From Trifolium pratense (taxonomy: Eukaryota; Streptophyta; Magnoliopsida; Fabales; Fabaceae): DNA of 64,000 nucleotides. Position 1 is the stretch's first letter, and every line of letters starts with the position of its first letter. Shown in pieces: positions 45,694 to 61,066 of the stretch. A program made the translations under genes and the position numbers. The notes under the pieces are model-generated. The model saw nothing but the letters and a program-made list of their open reading frames with translations, ran no database searches and was not told where the DNA came from. The stretch covers positions 33,666,001 to 33,730,000 of the forward strand of contig NC_060060.1 of NCBI RefSeq assembly GCF_020283565.1. Direction: 5' to 3'.

Positions 45694-48600
45694 CTAGCTA
45701 TCCTTTTTACTCCAAATTCCGGTTGGAACACCATAACATATGGGAGATGCCCCTGTTAAGAAAGGAAGGACGCAAACATTACGTGCCTGGCCCATGAAAG
45801 CCCCAATTTTGCGTCTATGGCTGCAGTTGTTCTTAGATGAATCAATCTCATGCAACTCTTGTGATTTCTTCTTTGGGACTTTTCTCTTTGCTCTACCCTT
45901 GCCACCCTTCAAATTCATGGCCTCCAATTCTTCTGATAGTAAGTTGCACTGTAAGCATTGCATTGCAACTTCAGATCTTTCTTTCAACCAGGCATCAAAC
46001 ATAGCCTTGCCAAATCGATCTATATCCTTGTCTGTTACATCCCATAGATTGGCAACAATGGATGGAGAACCAGCCAGCAGATATGACAGGGGAACACCTT
46101 GCGGCGCATAGCTTCCATGTAAGGTCAATGAACCACTGCTGCACCCCATCAGAAGTGCGGCACCACATTGCTGTAGTTTCTGAATCTTATGCCTGGGAAT
46201 GTATTGTACTCCTGCAAAGATATACAATTCAACCGCCCTTATAAATATAAGACTCACATGGAATGACAAATATAATGTATGCATTATGTATTATTTTAGA
46301 TGTGTTTTCTGAAGCTTTACCACTTCCATGCCCAAAATATATAAAAAGGTCATGGCTTTCCAAAGCAGAAGCCAATTCTTGGACTGTGGGTTCAGAACCT
46401 GCCTTTCCCTGTAAAAGTAACATGATGAGAGAAGATGACATGTTTATTCACTATACTTGTAGATAAAACAATTAGCAGGAATATAAATAAGACATAAATA
46501 TTCTTCATAGATATTATCAAATAACTTTTAACAGATGCAATACCTCAAGGTTTTGATCTCTAAAATAATTTTCAAATACAGTTTGAGTGTACTTGAGATC
46601 ACCAGCTGGATTTAATAAATAAAAAGCATCCAGAGGATCTATAGAAGGAAAGGGCACCAAATTCCTTCCCACTTGTTCTTTGTGGTTGTTGCCTTTCTCA
46701 AGAACAGCGGAGATGCTACTAATTGAAGGCATGCGATAAACTTCCTGGTTCCTTAGTATGGGCAAATTTTCCCAAGGGAGCATCTGTTGCAGCAGTGGAG
46801 TTATGTTATCGAAGTCCCAATCATTTAAAAAGTAGAACGTAATGCTTCAAACTATTTCAAAACAACATAATAAGGAAGTCAGAAACAGTTGATTTACCTG
46901 CACCTCAGAATCCAACACAAGAATTACAGGCTCTCTATTCACAGAGTCATCCACTTCCAGCGCATTTAAGGCTTCATTTATTAGTTCAGAAGCAACCTCT
47001 AATGACATTAATTTATTGGCCGCATTTAAAAATATCCCACTCTTTGCTTCATCACAATAGCCTCCTTTAGCAATGTAGCAGTCTTTCTTTGAGCATAGCA
47101 GTGAAAGCAATGTCTTTCCTTCACAATCATATTTGGAGCCTCCAAGAATAATTTTAAGAAGGCCCTCATTTATATCCAATTTGCACTTAGATCTTAGATC
47201 ATTTACAAGATTTTTAAGCACCAAGTCAAAGTTTTTGCAATTCAGCCATTCTCCAAGAAGCAAGCATTTCCAAGAACCAAACCACAAATCTTCAACATTC
47301 CTGGTAAAGGAGATATAACAATTAGTTTCTATTTTTCATTGACAGAATAACAATTAGTTTCTTTAAGGTTAAAACTACTTCTACCCTGTCAATGATGTCA
47401 GCGTGATACTGTTGTTTAAAACTTGAAATTTGTTAGTAATGAGTTTATAAAGTGAGTGTTCCATAGTTTTTTAACTACAGAGAAAGGATGCAAAGTATGC
47501 ACGGTGCAGTTTTAAATCAAAGTCTGCAAATTGATGAAATCGTACAAAAGTAACGCACCTCAGAAATTTATCAAGACGACGATCAAGGTTGGTTCTCTGC
47601 TTCCACCATAATATCCTATTCTCTTGTGTCTCTTCAAAACGAGACGATGATGTCAAGTAATTCTCTTCCAAAATGGTTCTGAAGGCTGGTGCAATGTCAT
47701 CAACCGTTGTAAAACCCCATGGACAATGCCAGACTTTATTAGGTTTCTCACACATTTGAAAAAAGTCTGAACTCAGATCACCCTCATCTGAAAAAGGTGA
47801 TGAACAGTTATAAATTGTCAAACATCATGAAATTTATAAGTATATGATTTTGATATGATGTTACTTTGTACCAACAGGAGCTATATACCTTGTAAAATAG
47901 AATCCAGTGGCAACAACATCACAACAGGTTCGGTCTTAAAATTCAGTCGTGAAACCAACATCCATGCTCGAACACATGCAGGATAAGGCAACAACTCCTG
48001 CAGCAAACTACTATATTCACGTTCGAGCAAACTTATGCTGATTATGGTTGTGAGTGGAAGACCGGCAATAAACTTCTTCACATATTCTGCAAGATCTATG
48101 GTGGAATCAGGTGCAGTCCTGCAACACGAAAAAACATATACAATTATAGTATTGCTTCAGGTTGTATTTGAATTGATTCATTTCTTTATTATGCAATAAC
48201 GACAATTTTTACCTTAGTAAGTCAACTGTGACTTCTTTGATGCAAGAAGATCCAGTAACAGGTGGATCCTGAAATAGAAATTGATTAATTTAATGGGTAA
48301 TTTGTGCCTGTCATATATATCATAAATGCAGCATACAGCATTGAACATGAAGCAAGAAATCCTAGGATGCATTTGATTCGCTAAAATATGAAGGACTGGA
48401 CAGTATTAAAATACAAACTCCACGTTTGATTTTAAAAGTGATTATTGAACATAGAAAAACAAAATATGAAGCATGTGACAAATTCCTTTATATTTGTTAT
48501 TGAGAAAACAAGAGGTGAACTACTTGTCCTATGGATACCACTATCCTAAAGTTGAAAATAGCCAAATAGATAGCTTATCAGTTTAGCCAAACCCCATTAA

Positions 48601-51600
48601 CACCAAGAGAGAACTAGAAATACCAATCAGGATCCTATAGCCCTACCCCTACTTGTAGTGTGTTGTTCAACTTATGATCCCTTGGGCCCTAAGGTGCATC
48701 GTTTTTCCGTATACATCATTATGTTATTATTCATAATCAACATTCATTGACAGTATAAGACCTGCTGTATTTACAGTGCATCATTTTTACTTAGGAAAGA
48801 AGAACAATCAAAAAAGAATATGCAAGAACTAGAAGCCCTATGCATCACGCCATCGCTGTCACACACACACCTTCTTTCTCGCTCTTTCTCTAGTTTTGCA
48901 GGCTTTTTCTCGGTATATTCTTAGAAACCTTATGAAATGAATCTAAAGATTGTTTCAATTTTGCAGAATCTGAAGATTGGGTGACGAAATTGAAATAATG
49001 GTTCATGGTTTTGACAACTATAGCAGCAGAGGTTAAATTAAGAAATCTGGTTTTGGATATGGATATCAATGAAATCGCCACTTTTCAAATTTGGTTAACT
49101 CAACCATATGTGAAAAAAAAATGGACTGGTTAAATTTTATTTTAGAAATAACCGTATTTTTAAGAGTGGATTTGGATGTGTATGTGGATTTGGCACTATA
49201 ACTGATTGTTTTGCACTTCTCTGGCCAAAATCCTATGAAGTTGTTTTGTGACAATAAATTGGCTACCACTATTTCTTATAATCATGTTCAACATAATAGG
49301 ACAAAATACATTGAAATAGACCAACACTTTATCCAGGAGAAGTTGAATAGTGGCTTTATAAGTACAACTTATTCCTTCAAAAAAAAAAAACTGAAAGATG
49401 TGTTAGCAAAGGGCTTACCAACAAAATTATTCAGCCAACTTGCAAGCTAGGAATAATAGATACTCATTCACCAACTTTGAGTGAAAGTCTTTTGAATAGA
49501 TGTATATTTGTAATTATGTTAATCATTGTATTCGGCCCATTAATCAGGCATGTTAGGTATAAATCGTAGTCTATAAAAACACCTAATGTTTGTACACTTG
49601 GCAATATTTTTAAATAATATTCAGAAATATTTCCAACAATTAATTTCAAGAGCCATAACTTATGATAGAAGCCATGGATAAAATTCCACAATATTGATAA
49701 ACATGAAAGATATGCCTCAACATCAACAAGAGATTGTACCTTGCATCGCCCAGTTAAATGTGAAAGAAACTGGCAAGTAAGATGAGTTCCAATTGAAGCT
49801 TGGTGGAAGTATGAAGACCAATAATTTTCTTCGAAAACTTTGCTAAAAGAGGACATTGAGAATTGTTCACTCAAGGAAGAAACCACAAACATCACAGCAA
49901 GCAAGTTAGACACCTGTTGCAATATCATTAGCAAACTAAGATCATAAACTGCGAAAGAGCTCATGTGATAAAACAATAGAAACCAAGGAAGAGATAAAAA
50001 AGCTAACAATTTGGATTGTTAAGTAACACGGCAAGCATTTGCAATTCATAAAACAACATGAGTCATCCAGCGATTACTGACAACAACTTAAGTATACCAC
50101 AACTTATGTTCTTAAACTGAGTTTCTTTTAATTATATAAAGTCGATGCTTTACTTACAAACCATGTGGTTGCTATGTTGGAAACTTCTACTTAATTTTCA
50201 AGTATCAACATGGAAGGATATATATAGTAGAGCTTTCCACGTATGGGATGTTGATATCGGCTACCATAATAGGGTTGTAGAAAGCCAAGATATACACTCT
50301 TCAGACTTGATTTAATTTTATGCTTTAAACATTGTTAAGTATCAATGTCTAAGGTGTTCATATTTATTGTGAAATTATAGCCAATCAAAAAACTAAACCA
50401 ATTAGGTGAAAATTGTCACAGAATAATAACATAAAGATAGAGAATACAACCTTTTGAAAAACTATGGGAACCTCACGAGAGAGAACAAAAGCCACCATCA
50501 GCCAAGAAGCTATGTCTTCAAACTTGACGTGAGATAGATTACAAAAAATGTTTCTGTAAGGAAAAACCAAAATGTCCAAAGTCTATAAAAGTTAGTTATA
50601 AAATGTTATGTTCCCAGAGCAGCAAATATAGAAATTTTACAAACATAACTCAAAGGGAGATACTAGTGTAGGAATACAGGAAAGCACCAAAATATTTCCA
50701 CAAGAGCACAATGGATCTTTAAGAACAAGGAAAAAAAATAGATTCAGAAATCAATATTTTTGCTACAATTTCCAGGTGCTTCGTTTATCAGAATATCATC
50801 CGATAATTGTATGGTAAAGACTGCCAACTCTTGTCTATAAAACACACCTAGAGAACAATCCTAGTTAAGCAAACACATTACTCTTGATGATGACAAATAT
50901 ACACCTCAAACGCCATATTTAGAAGGCTCAAACATTTTCAGAAAGCATAACAAACAGTGTTATCATATGCATCACAAGCTAGTAAACCATTTGTATATTA
51001 TTGCTGAACTGAGAGGCCAGTCAGTGTCAGAATGTTTTGGATGTCAATGCCTACCTTGTAAACTTGGAATGATAGCATTTCAAAGAATGCCAACATATGC
51101 TATAAACTATATCTGCACGCTCGATAGCAAATACGTCTCCTGGTATCTCCTTTGCAACCAATTGGTGAAAAGAATCTAGAGGAATTGATGAAAACGTGTA
51201 GTAGAATGGGTTTCTGTTAAACAGAAGTGACATGCTTTGTAGAAGAACTTTTTGTGCTTCATCGATTTGACCAGGATATGCAAAACACTTCACTGCAGAT
51301 GAACATTCGTATTAGAAAAAGGAGGCAAAAACATTATTCCATAAGGGTATGTTTGGATTGATGGTAAAAAGTAGAATGACATAAAATTCATTTTTTTTTT
51401 AAATATAACTCGGCTATTCTATTTCATTTCATTCCATCTAGTATTATCAATCCAAACATATCCTTAAAAAAAATACATGAATTGAACTAAAGAGCAATTT
51501 ACATGCCAACACGAGTAAACTTCCATTTTCCAGAAAGTCTCTGCAAATGCATGAAGACGCATGTTGCGATTTTAGAGGCAAGCTAATTATTCAACCGATG

Positions 51601-54600
51601 CTTAATCTGGTGAAGTTACAGCTAATGCTTGGAGATTATGGAAGTCTGTTACCACTCTATTTACTAGGTGCAGATGACTACAGAAAAATCATGCATTTAC
51701 ACAATACAGATAATATGAAATGGTACACATACCTACTCGAGTTAGTAGCTTCATTGAAAGTTTCCTCCGAACAAACTCCCATTTAAGAATGATAAAATCA
51801 TTCAATAACCCAGATTTCACAACTTCAGGTGGAAGGTAGGTCCAATGCTTCATTTTAGATAAAGCGCATGTTATGACACACCTTGAAGAAATGCTGCAAT
51901 CTGTCCCCGTTGAAATTGATTCCTTCTGACTACGCATGTCAGATGGATCAGAAATTTGGTTCCCATCCACATTTTCATTGACTTCTAACTTCCTAGAAAT
52001 GCTCATATGTTGGTTCTGTATAGAGCGATATCTGGAACGAGTTATCCTTGATGTATTCTCAACTACTATGTTTGGTTCCTTTGATATAACCTTGGCTGCA
52101 TTTTTAGACTTTCTATTTTGTTTGGGTCCGGTCTTGGTTCCGGGCCCTACTTTCGTAGATTTCATTACATCTTCACCCACTTCATTCACTATAGAACAAG
52201 TGCAAGTCTTTCCTGCATCACATTTTGCAGTTGCTGCAGTTGCATCACCGTCGTCTTCAGGACAACTCAGAGGGTTTTTCCATTCAGAAAGAGTTAATTT
52301 ATTCAGAGCTGATGTGTACCAATTTTTTGCAGTCTCTTTAGAAGCACCATCGTCACAAGCGTTTAATTTACTTTGACACAAATCTCCAAGATACCCATGA
52401 AGAGTAACTTCAAGTATTAATTTACACTTTGAACAACAAAATGGTGTGCAGTTATCATTCAAAATCTGCTCAGCACATTGAAGTTCCTTTTCTGCCAAAT
52501 CCCAAAGTCTTCTCGTAACGTAGAGTTTCCCTAGTAATTCAAACCAAAAAATGGCAAATTAATTTTACATCGAAAATTGAGGAAAAAAAACTCACCAATC
52601 CAATGGGGTAATAACTAATAAGACTACAACTACAAGTAACTTACATACCTAAGAGGGAAGAGAAAGCAACTATAAACAAAGGCAATTGAAGTGAACAGGA
52701 TATAGCTTTCCCCCATCGAAGATAGGTTTCAGCCTCAATTCCATCTCCGATAATTTCATAGATGGCTCCTATCTGCATGCATTTATGACATTGAAATGCA
52801 GTCCATAAAACACTTCCTACAAATAATATAATTCAATAAATGATAGGAGGACTAGATATAAGCCAAACCTGAAGAGTGCTCTCAAGGTAACACTGCATAA
52901 TTTTCCATGGACTCAGATAATTGTCTTTTATGTCCCATGGTTTCGAGTCAAATAGAAACACTTCCCTGACAACTGACATGTCCACCTCAATTTTATCAAC
53001 ACCGTCCATAAGATTCTTCGAAAAATCAACTGTTAAATTATTCTTTTCATTATGGTTCTGAAAAATGTGCCTAAATTTCACTTTGAAGAGTTTGGCATGC
53101 AATCCATGAGCTTCTTTTGCAAATGAAAGCGCCTAATAGGTAATAAGTACAAAAGGCAAAAGAAATACTATAAGTCGGGAAACATAGCAAGGGCAAAGAG
53201 ATGTAAAACAAAACAAATATTATGACTTCCATTCATAGGTCATCTATAAATGCCTACAAAAAAGACACAGCTTTGAAGTTTACAAAATTACACGCTTTTC
53301 CTTTTAAAATTCGAGTTTTGCTTGTTTGAATAGGAAAAAATTATGGACAAAATGACAAGGTATTATAAATAAACAAGTCTAAATCCATTATGCTTTTACA
53401 TTCTAATTTTTCATCTAAGCTTAAATTGTGCTCGGATAAGTTTTCACTGTTCACCTACCTAACCAAGAAGATTGTTCAGGTTGAAAAAACATTACTAGTT
53501 TTGTTTAACTAGAAAAAAGATCGCAGAAGAGTGACAATAAAATTCAAGCTTTGACATTAAAAAATCTAGGTTTGCTTGTTTAAATAGGGAAAAAATGGAG
53601 AAAAGGACAAGAAACTATAAATAATCAAGTCTAAATCTGTTATGCTTTTACATTCTTAATTTTCCAACTATGCTTAAATTGTGCTCAGATAAGTGTTCAC
53701 TATTCCCCTACCCAACGAAAAAGATCAGTATGGTAGAAAATTGATAAGTTATCACACATTAAGTCCAGCGCAGTTATGGTTGACTAGAAGGAAAAAAACC
53801 ATATAGAAGTTTAAAATTAATCAGCAGTGTTGCATCTCTCACACAAAAAGAAGCACTTATGACAAATATGAGACATGCTTCAAATAGCAATGATCTTTAG
53901 TCAAGTTAAAGGGATGATGATCAGTATTGTAAGGACTAAAATTAAAACTATTGCTACTTACCTCTACTAGCTTCCCATTTGCAATGAGTCTTTGGCACAA
54001 ATCACTGTAAAGACATCCAGCAAGAAAAGTGCAATGACTTGGAACAGGAACCTAGGAAAAGATTACAGAGAATAGAGTGATGAATTTAATTAAAATAAAG
54101 TATGATAATTATGTCTAAGAAGGACCTTACATTTGAAATCAGTTTGAGCGCAGCTTTTTGAACTTCGTCAACTGTGATTTCTACTTGAAAAGAACTACCA
54201 TGATCGCAAGAACTCCTATGAGAGCTTGCAAACAAAAAAGAGAAATTCTGTTGAAACCCTATTAACGAGGATTGGTTTTCCTTAAGATTATTAATCCAGA
54301 AATTAATATTTGAAAAATCGCTAAACTCGTCCGATGAATTTAGGATGAATGCCTCATTCACAGGCGAAACACAGAGAGCATGACTAAGCCTTCTACTTTC
54401 CCATAATAAGATCAGCCACTTCTCCATTGAGACACTCTTCAATGTGAACATTCTGATCACCAGCCGGTATGCATCATTGAAGAGTTCCATGAAACCCTAA
54501 AGAGATATTGTTGAAACCAAAATATTGTCACCATATATCTTGTGCAAAAACTACATAAACCAATAATACTTAAGAAGAAAAACGGACCTTCAAGTGTAAT

Positions 54601-57600
54601 AAATCAATTATGTTATAAAGTAGAATCATTATACTGTCGGACAATACAGAACATTCTCCCTCTTCAAAGCAATCCACACAAAAAATGCCCAACCATAGAT
54701 CCAAAGCAGCCTTGACATCTTCAAAAATTTGCTGCTTAATGTACAATCAAAGATAAGCATGTTTGATTAATAATGAGAAGATGATTACAAATAGTTAGGA
54801 GAATAAAAAATAAACCTTCAAAATTGTAAGAAAACTTAAAGAAAAGAGAACAAAGCATACATCAATGAAGTTGCTAAATCCCCCAACATATATGAAAGGG
54901 AAACCAAGAAAATTGACTATTGAGTAGACATCATCAGTTACAATTTACTGCCCCAGAAAAAAAATTAGAGAGAAATAGTCTAATGACAAAGTGTTAATTA
55001 TCAGCATGTCGTAGTACCTCTGAACCAGGTTCAGCTTCCTGGGTAGACAGTGCACGTAGACATAATGCCACACAAAACTGATGATAAAGGGGAATTGCTT
55101 TGGTACACATCTCACCAGAAATCTCCTTCTGCGGAAATGGACTTCATATTAATGGCCTATGCATCTCTAATATAAAAAACTACAAAAAATAGAGGTTAAA
55201 TATTTGAGGGAGACACAAGAAGAACCGAACAGCTTACCATAATGATGATTGCTTCTGACAAACACTGAATGCAGTCCTGGAGACCAGATATGCCGCAAAA
55301 CCTTAATGCCTTTCCCTTTCTGATTAGAGTTTGTGCCTTTTGAAAACAACTATTTGGCGTGATATATATATTTTGAAGGAGGAAATTTGCAATTTTCATT
55401 TGCATTTTCTGACAAAATTCTGGGTATTTATAACTCATCTCCTCGTATGCAGTAAGTTCCTAAACAGACATGATGGAGAAAAAGAAAAGATACACAATCA
55501 CAAAAGGTCCAATAAACACCAAATGCATAGCAATAAAATTGTTACGAAGTTTCTATTCGAAGGAAATGTCTACGAAGCGACTGAACCTGCTCTAAGATCG
55601 TGCCAATGTCCCTCTTTGACAATTCTGTAGAAGATGACAATAGACTGTATAAGCTAGGAGAATCAACCCTCTCATCATCCTTAGCACGTTTGCATTCTAT
55701 CTGTATGCATATGATATGATATAAGTATAACAATAAATAGTAAGAAACAAACTTAAAATGTAACCAGTTGAATACAAAAATAAAATGTTTTGTAATGCTA
55801 CCTTCACCCACTGCTTCACCACAGGTATAGGCGCTGGAAGCTTCTCAAACAGATTGTTAGCACTGGACCAGTTTTTAAGGGTTTCAATCAATTTCTTTCT
55901 TATCTTAAGATTGTTGGTTTCATAGAGAAAATCTAAATGCATAGCACTTCTTGTGTAAGCATCCATTACAAACTCTTTCAAAGCACCTTCTGACAGATTA
56001 CCACAGTGGCATTTAATACAGAGCCACGATGCTTTACAGCCCAAGTTTAGAACTTTCACAGCCTGTAGTGATACATCATACAAGAAAAAAAAGTAACATA
56101 CTTAGCAAAAGATATTACATTCTGATTATTTACTTTCAGAATCACCTCCTTCACATTCTCATTGTTCAACAAAAATCTAAACATTTGAACTTATTTAATT
56201 TCGCACAAATCATAACCAATAGAACAAATACAGCAGTTTTGCATGATTACTCATAGTTTAAGCAAGATTACTTTTATGTAAACTGTTTTTCAAAAAAATA
56301 AATTATTAACCGATGATTCTGCTCTCCATTTAATTTATAATCCATTTGTTGTTTGACTTGTTCCCTTGACTGTGTTGTTTCCTTCACTGAAGCGTATGCT
56401 TTCTTTTAGAAATAGAGTTCAGGTCGGATACTTGTGCAGGTTTGGTGGAGTACTGTCATCCTCTCAACCAAGGCCACGTATAGTTGGGTCATCCTGGTCT
56501 TGCCAAGATACGAAAATTGTCTACCTTGTCTCATGAGTCATGAGCCGTGTCAATTTGAAAAACATGTAGTTCTTTTTCTGGCTGTGTCAATTGATAAGCT
56601 ACATCCCCTTTTGCTTAACTTCACTCTAATCTATAGTCAATGTGGTATCCTAATACAAACCCTCTCGCCGAGGACTGAAAATCTTTAGCACACACAAAAG
56701 TGCAAGGTGAAATTCCGCACACACTCTCACGCCTCATAATGGAAATCTGAATAACTAGAAAAATACAGATAACCCAATAATAAATCTTGGATAGGATTTT
56801 ATTCCATCTTAGTAGAATTTAGCCACTAAAAATTTCTCATGAAGTGAGGATTGCCCAAGACTTAAAAAGACAATTTTGGCCTCATGTCAAGTTGATGAGG
56901 GATCTCAATAGAGATAAGGCAAAAGGTTGGTTCATTAGATAACCTTCAATTTGATTCTTACCGCTCAGTCTTAACTTATGTTTCGGCTAAGAGTAGTGTG
57001 CACTTCAGATCAAAGTAGAGTTTAACACATTTCAAACTGATAGAGACCAGGAATGCATACCCAGAGAAGATTTAGACCAAATGCTAGATTAATTTAGTCA
57101 TCGACCAAAGATATGGAGAATTTATTCGATACAAAAATAGGGGAAATGTGGAAATTAGATATAGGAGGACGTTGTTATCCCAAGTGAAGGAGTGGTGTTT
57201 TCAAAAAATTACGGACAGGTTATTGAGGTGAAGAGAGTAGTCCGGTAGTTAATTTTTAGAATTTTTTTCAACCATATTATTGAGCTCGCAGCTTTTAGAG
57301 CTGTGAAATGTTTCATTTTGTTCATTTTTCTAAGTGTTCCAATATAGTAAAGGGTGTTTCTTCTTATTATTCTGATTCTTTCTTTCATATTATTATTCAG
57401 AGATTTATATTCAAGATTCAGTTTCATTATTCAGTCACATTACAACTCTATAGGCCTTTCATATGGGCCATATCTGAGTTAAAATGCATCATCTGTGGGT
57501 CCTTACTAAATACTTGAAGCTTTCAGGCTAAGCTATTTAGTTATAAAATGCACCAGATAAGATAAATGTGATGTATTTTTTACAAGTCTGATTTGCTTAC

Positions 57601-60600
57601 TGGTGTCTAAAAGCTCCTAGCAGGAGCTCAAATGCTTTTGGAAATATTTTACAAAACAATTGTAAGATGTTTCCATGAAATATTACATTGCATAGCAAAT
57701 TTCAATTAAAAAAAAAAAAGGAATACCTCTTTTGGTTGCTTGTTTTTGTACAAACCTACAGCAATATTACGGAGACAATTACTTATGTATTTTAACTCTT
57801 CTGTATCAATACACTTGCTAGCGATAATATGCTTAATCAATTGTGTGCTCTCCTGAAATAGAGGCAACAAACATTAGTTTTACTTAGCACAACTTCATAT
57901 TCCTTCCAGCCACTATTATGAGCCAACAAAAAAAAAAGCTAATTTCACGTTGCAATTAATTTTTTAGATTTCATGTAAAACACAAGTCAAACTAACAAAA
58001 TTGTCCTTTCTATGTTCAGTGCAAAAATTCATTCAACTACATACATTAAATGTTTTTGAATTGAATGAAGGGTATATTAGGAATAATAACATAACATTAA
58101 ATAGTTGAAAAGTTAGTTAACTTTTACTTATAATAGTAACAAAGAATTGAAGCATCTTTTTGCTTATAATAGTGACCAGAGGGAGTAGCCTTCTACAAAC
58201 ATTTAAGAAATCCAATAAGATAATTTTATTGGGAAAATATTATAGTAGAAAGGATAACACGTAAACAGCACTTCGTGATAATAAGGAGAACCTGAAGTTT
58301 AAGGTTGGTTCTGATGGAAAGAGTGAAAGCTGCCAGAGTTACAATGCACAATGTTCTACTCTTTTCGCCAAATCCGTCACCATTCGTTTCAAATGTACAA
58401 CTGCAGTGAGAAAGAAGTGAAATTTAGATGTTTATCATCACAAATAGCACAAGATGAAATAAACAGAAGGTATAATTCATCAAACTTGTTGCAATATTTT
58501 ATTAATAAACAATAGGCAAACAATATTTTCTTAGAAATGGTTAGTGTGACAAGTGAAAATGACAGTATAAAAGAGATAAAATCAACATATAAGACAAAAA
58601 CAAGGGGGATCGGAACTCTTGTCTTCCAAGAGAAAAGGAACGAGGTTTTGAAGCGACGAGAACAAAAAATAGTGAATGAAAGAGCGTGACAAGTTTTTCT
58701 CCATTCGAGATGTTAGAGGTGCAAAGGTATAATCAAATAGAAAGGCATATAATATAAGCCAAACAGGAAAAACTCTACTTCACCAACATAATTTAGATAC
58801 GCGCTGAATATACCTTTGACTATAAAGAATAAATTGACAAAGGGCGTGAAATGCATCTTCAACTGTGGAAAGCATAGTTGTAGCAGAAGCATCATCCTTT
58901 TCAGTTATTAACTGTTTCCATTCTGAATTTACTGATTTAGCAAGTGGTAGGCATAGAACTTCCAATGCCTTTATGTATAATGTTAGGTAAGTCCTAGAAG
59001 CCTCACAATCGGAAGCCGATTGTGTGCATGTGTGGCCATCAAATGGTCGGTCCTCAACACTGAGTGAGATACAACTACTTCTGCTGCAAATATGCAAGGA
59101 ACCGAGCAAAGGTGGTGAACTCTGTAGTATTTTCTTATTTTCAAGTAAAGTTCCCAGCAAACATTCAAATTTTGCATTGCCAGAGGATACAACATCTTCA
59201 GCTCCGGACCTCAATTTACAGCTAACGAGGAGTAACCCAGCAGCATAGAGCCTCAGTATTGAATTAAGGGGTTTCATAAACTGCCAAAGTGCCAAATTAC
59301 TTCAATCAAAGTGGAATATAAAAGGTTGAAGCAGCTGCATAAATAAAAACTACAAACGAGAAACCTTGAAGAAAGAAAAAAACCTGTTTATAATGTTCTG
59401 CTGTTTTATTCAGATATGCTGCAAACGTATGACAAATACTTGCATTTGCAGTCTTACAATTATTGACACAATAATATACAAGTTCAACAAAATCTGTTCC
59501 AGCATTTCCCTCTTCGACCTGAAGGATAAATATAATTGACTAATATAAGAATCGAGAACTCCAACATTGAAATACCAATATTGTTGTTTAGATGGTAAAC
59601 AAACTAAATTAGTAACTAAAAGTGGTCTTGCACAAAAACTGATCAAATAAATAAAATCAGCTTGTAGTTCTTCTAATAGTCCAATAACAATAAACTTTAA
59701 ACACTGGGTGGTAGCTTAGATAGTGGCAATGCATATAGGCTAAAATAGCTAGGCCAAGCAGCTTTGTATAATTACTTTGTACTAATATTCTTACAAAATG
59801 AACTTAACAAAATTCAATTGAATCAAATTAAGAAAAACAGTGTCACTGGATTTGCAAAATTTTATCCAAAATCACTGAGTTCTAGCCATAGAGTTTCATA
59901 TACATCCTTACCTTGCTTTCACGAGCAACACAATCCAGTATATCCATGATATACAGTAATCTATCCTCCTCCAACATGAAAAGTACGGAGCACATCCTTT
60001 TAGCAATCTGCATTCAAAATCTCATCAGCATTGCGAGTGAAATATTTAATGATACAAATAACTTAAAGTAAATAGTTAATTTACCTTGAAAAATTGATCT
60101 TTAATTGAAGACTTTTCATACTCAATTAATGTCGTTCGGCAAAAAGTGACCACCAAATCTTTATCAGAGAATGAAGTCTTCTCAAGGAAATTTAAAGCAC
60201 ATTTACCCAAGTTATATACTAACACCTTGTGAAACTTCTCATGTGAATTGGAATCCAATTTCCTGAAACAGTAAATTGTATAAGCATGGAAAATTGTTGC
60301 AAACACAATACGAATACAAAATGTAAAACATTGAGACCTTACCTAAGCCATGGCTTCACTTCATCCATCAAATGAAGAACCCTTCTGAAGTAAACATCGT
60401 CTTTATCCGAAGCCATCGAAGCACACCTAACTAAAGTCACAGCAATTTCAACAAAAACCACGAATAAACCCTTATCATCATCTCCACCACATTTATCAAT
60501 TTCAGGGAGAATCGTCTTCTTCTTCTTTTTCACTCCATAAACCTTCTCCAGAAGCTTTAATACTTCAACTTCAGCCTCACGAAACCGACTACAAGACTCA

Positions 60601-60968
60601 AAACAACGTATCATTCGAATTCTCTGGAGATGAAACGTTGAGGGTTTAGCATCCAATTGAGAAGAAACTGATTCTAAGCAATTCAAACAGAGAAGATAAA
60701 CTTTGAACAATTCGGTGATTAAGATCTCGTTTGAATTAGGTATTTCTGGAATACGTTTAGGGAGAATTGATAATGAAGTGTTAATGAATGGTAGAAAACG
60801 TTTCAGTAATTGACGAATTAGGGTTGTGTTTTGGTTGGAAGAGGAAGAGGAAGATGAAGAAATGATATCTGAGAAAGGCTGAAGGTAATCGGAGATTAGG
60901 GTAAAGATTTCTGTAGAATCGGAGGTTTTGAGCTTAGAGATGAGAGATGATTCGGTGGAAGAAGCCAT
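45694..60968 (-). CDS. ESP: Separase (cohesin-cleaving cysteine protease)
   Basis: Separase cuts the cohesin kleisin at anaphase. I find 28 exons, in phase throughout: 60968-60343, 60262-60085, 60007-59912, 59518-59384, 59280-58814, 58400-58292, 57852-57727, 56062-55802, 55700-55587, 55459-55238, 55128-55018, 54731-54588, 54496-54131, 54051-53962, 53132-52869, 52772-52649, 52530-51733, 51538-51503, 51292-51055, 50553-50451, 49913-49740, 48268-48213, 48118-47889, 47787-47559, 47300-46898, 46783-46544, 46408-46321, 46211-45694. They give 2,181 residues, close to the length I know for Arabidopsis ESP. The C50 catalytic part is intact: His in [12 protein letters not shown] (exon 27), Cys in [17 protein letters not shown] and [20 protein letters not shown] (exon 28). 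The N-terminal 1,500 residues are helical repeat-like with a basic linker (RITRSRYRS) in exon 17. The weakest junction is exon 17/18 (36-nt exon, 51503-51538). Start [13 protein letters not shown] is the first ATG. Confidence 0.93.
49211..49490 (+). pseudogene. Copia RNase H C-terminal fragment in a separase intron
   Basis: Lies in the 1.5-kb intron between separase exons 21 and 22, on the opposite strand. Reads [20 protein letters not shown], then [18 protein letters not shown] and [10 protein letters not shown], the end of Ty1/copia polyprotein (CDN.AA..I..NPV.H.RTKHIE.D.HF). A stop follows LAS, then [10 protein letters not shown] out of the ORF. No other polyprotein part or LTR was seen. 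Confidence 0.85.
51345..51463. mobile_element. Tourist-like MITE in a separase intron
   Basis: Ends GGGTATGTTTGGATTGATG and, inverted, GGATATGTTTGGATTGATA, flanked by TAA and TTA. About 119 bp, in the intron between exons 18 and 19. Confidence 0.75.
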
Positions 60969-61066
60969 AGCGAGAGCTATAGAGAGAGAAAGTGAGAGAG
61001 AATGCGATTTAAGAAGTGATGTGAAAAATTAGGAAATGGAAGTGTGTGAGGGAGCTTAATTTCGAA

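Noticed and set aside
54881..54960. Possible extra separase exon (frame with [19 protein letters not shown])
   Set aside because: After its only good acceptor all three frames meet a stop, and joining exon 11 directly to 54731 keeps the frame and the expected protein length.
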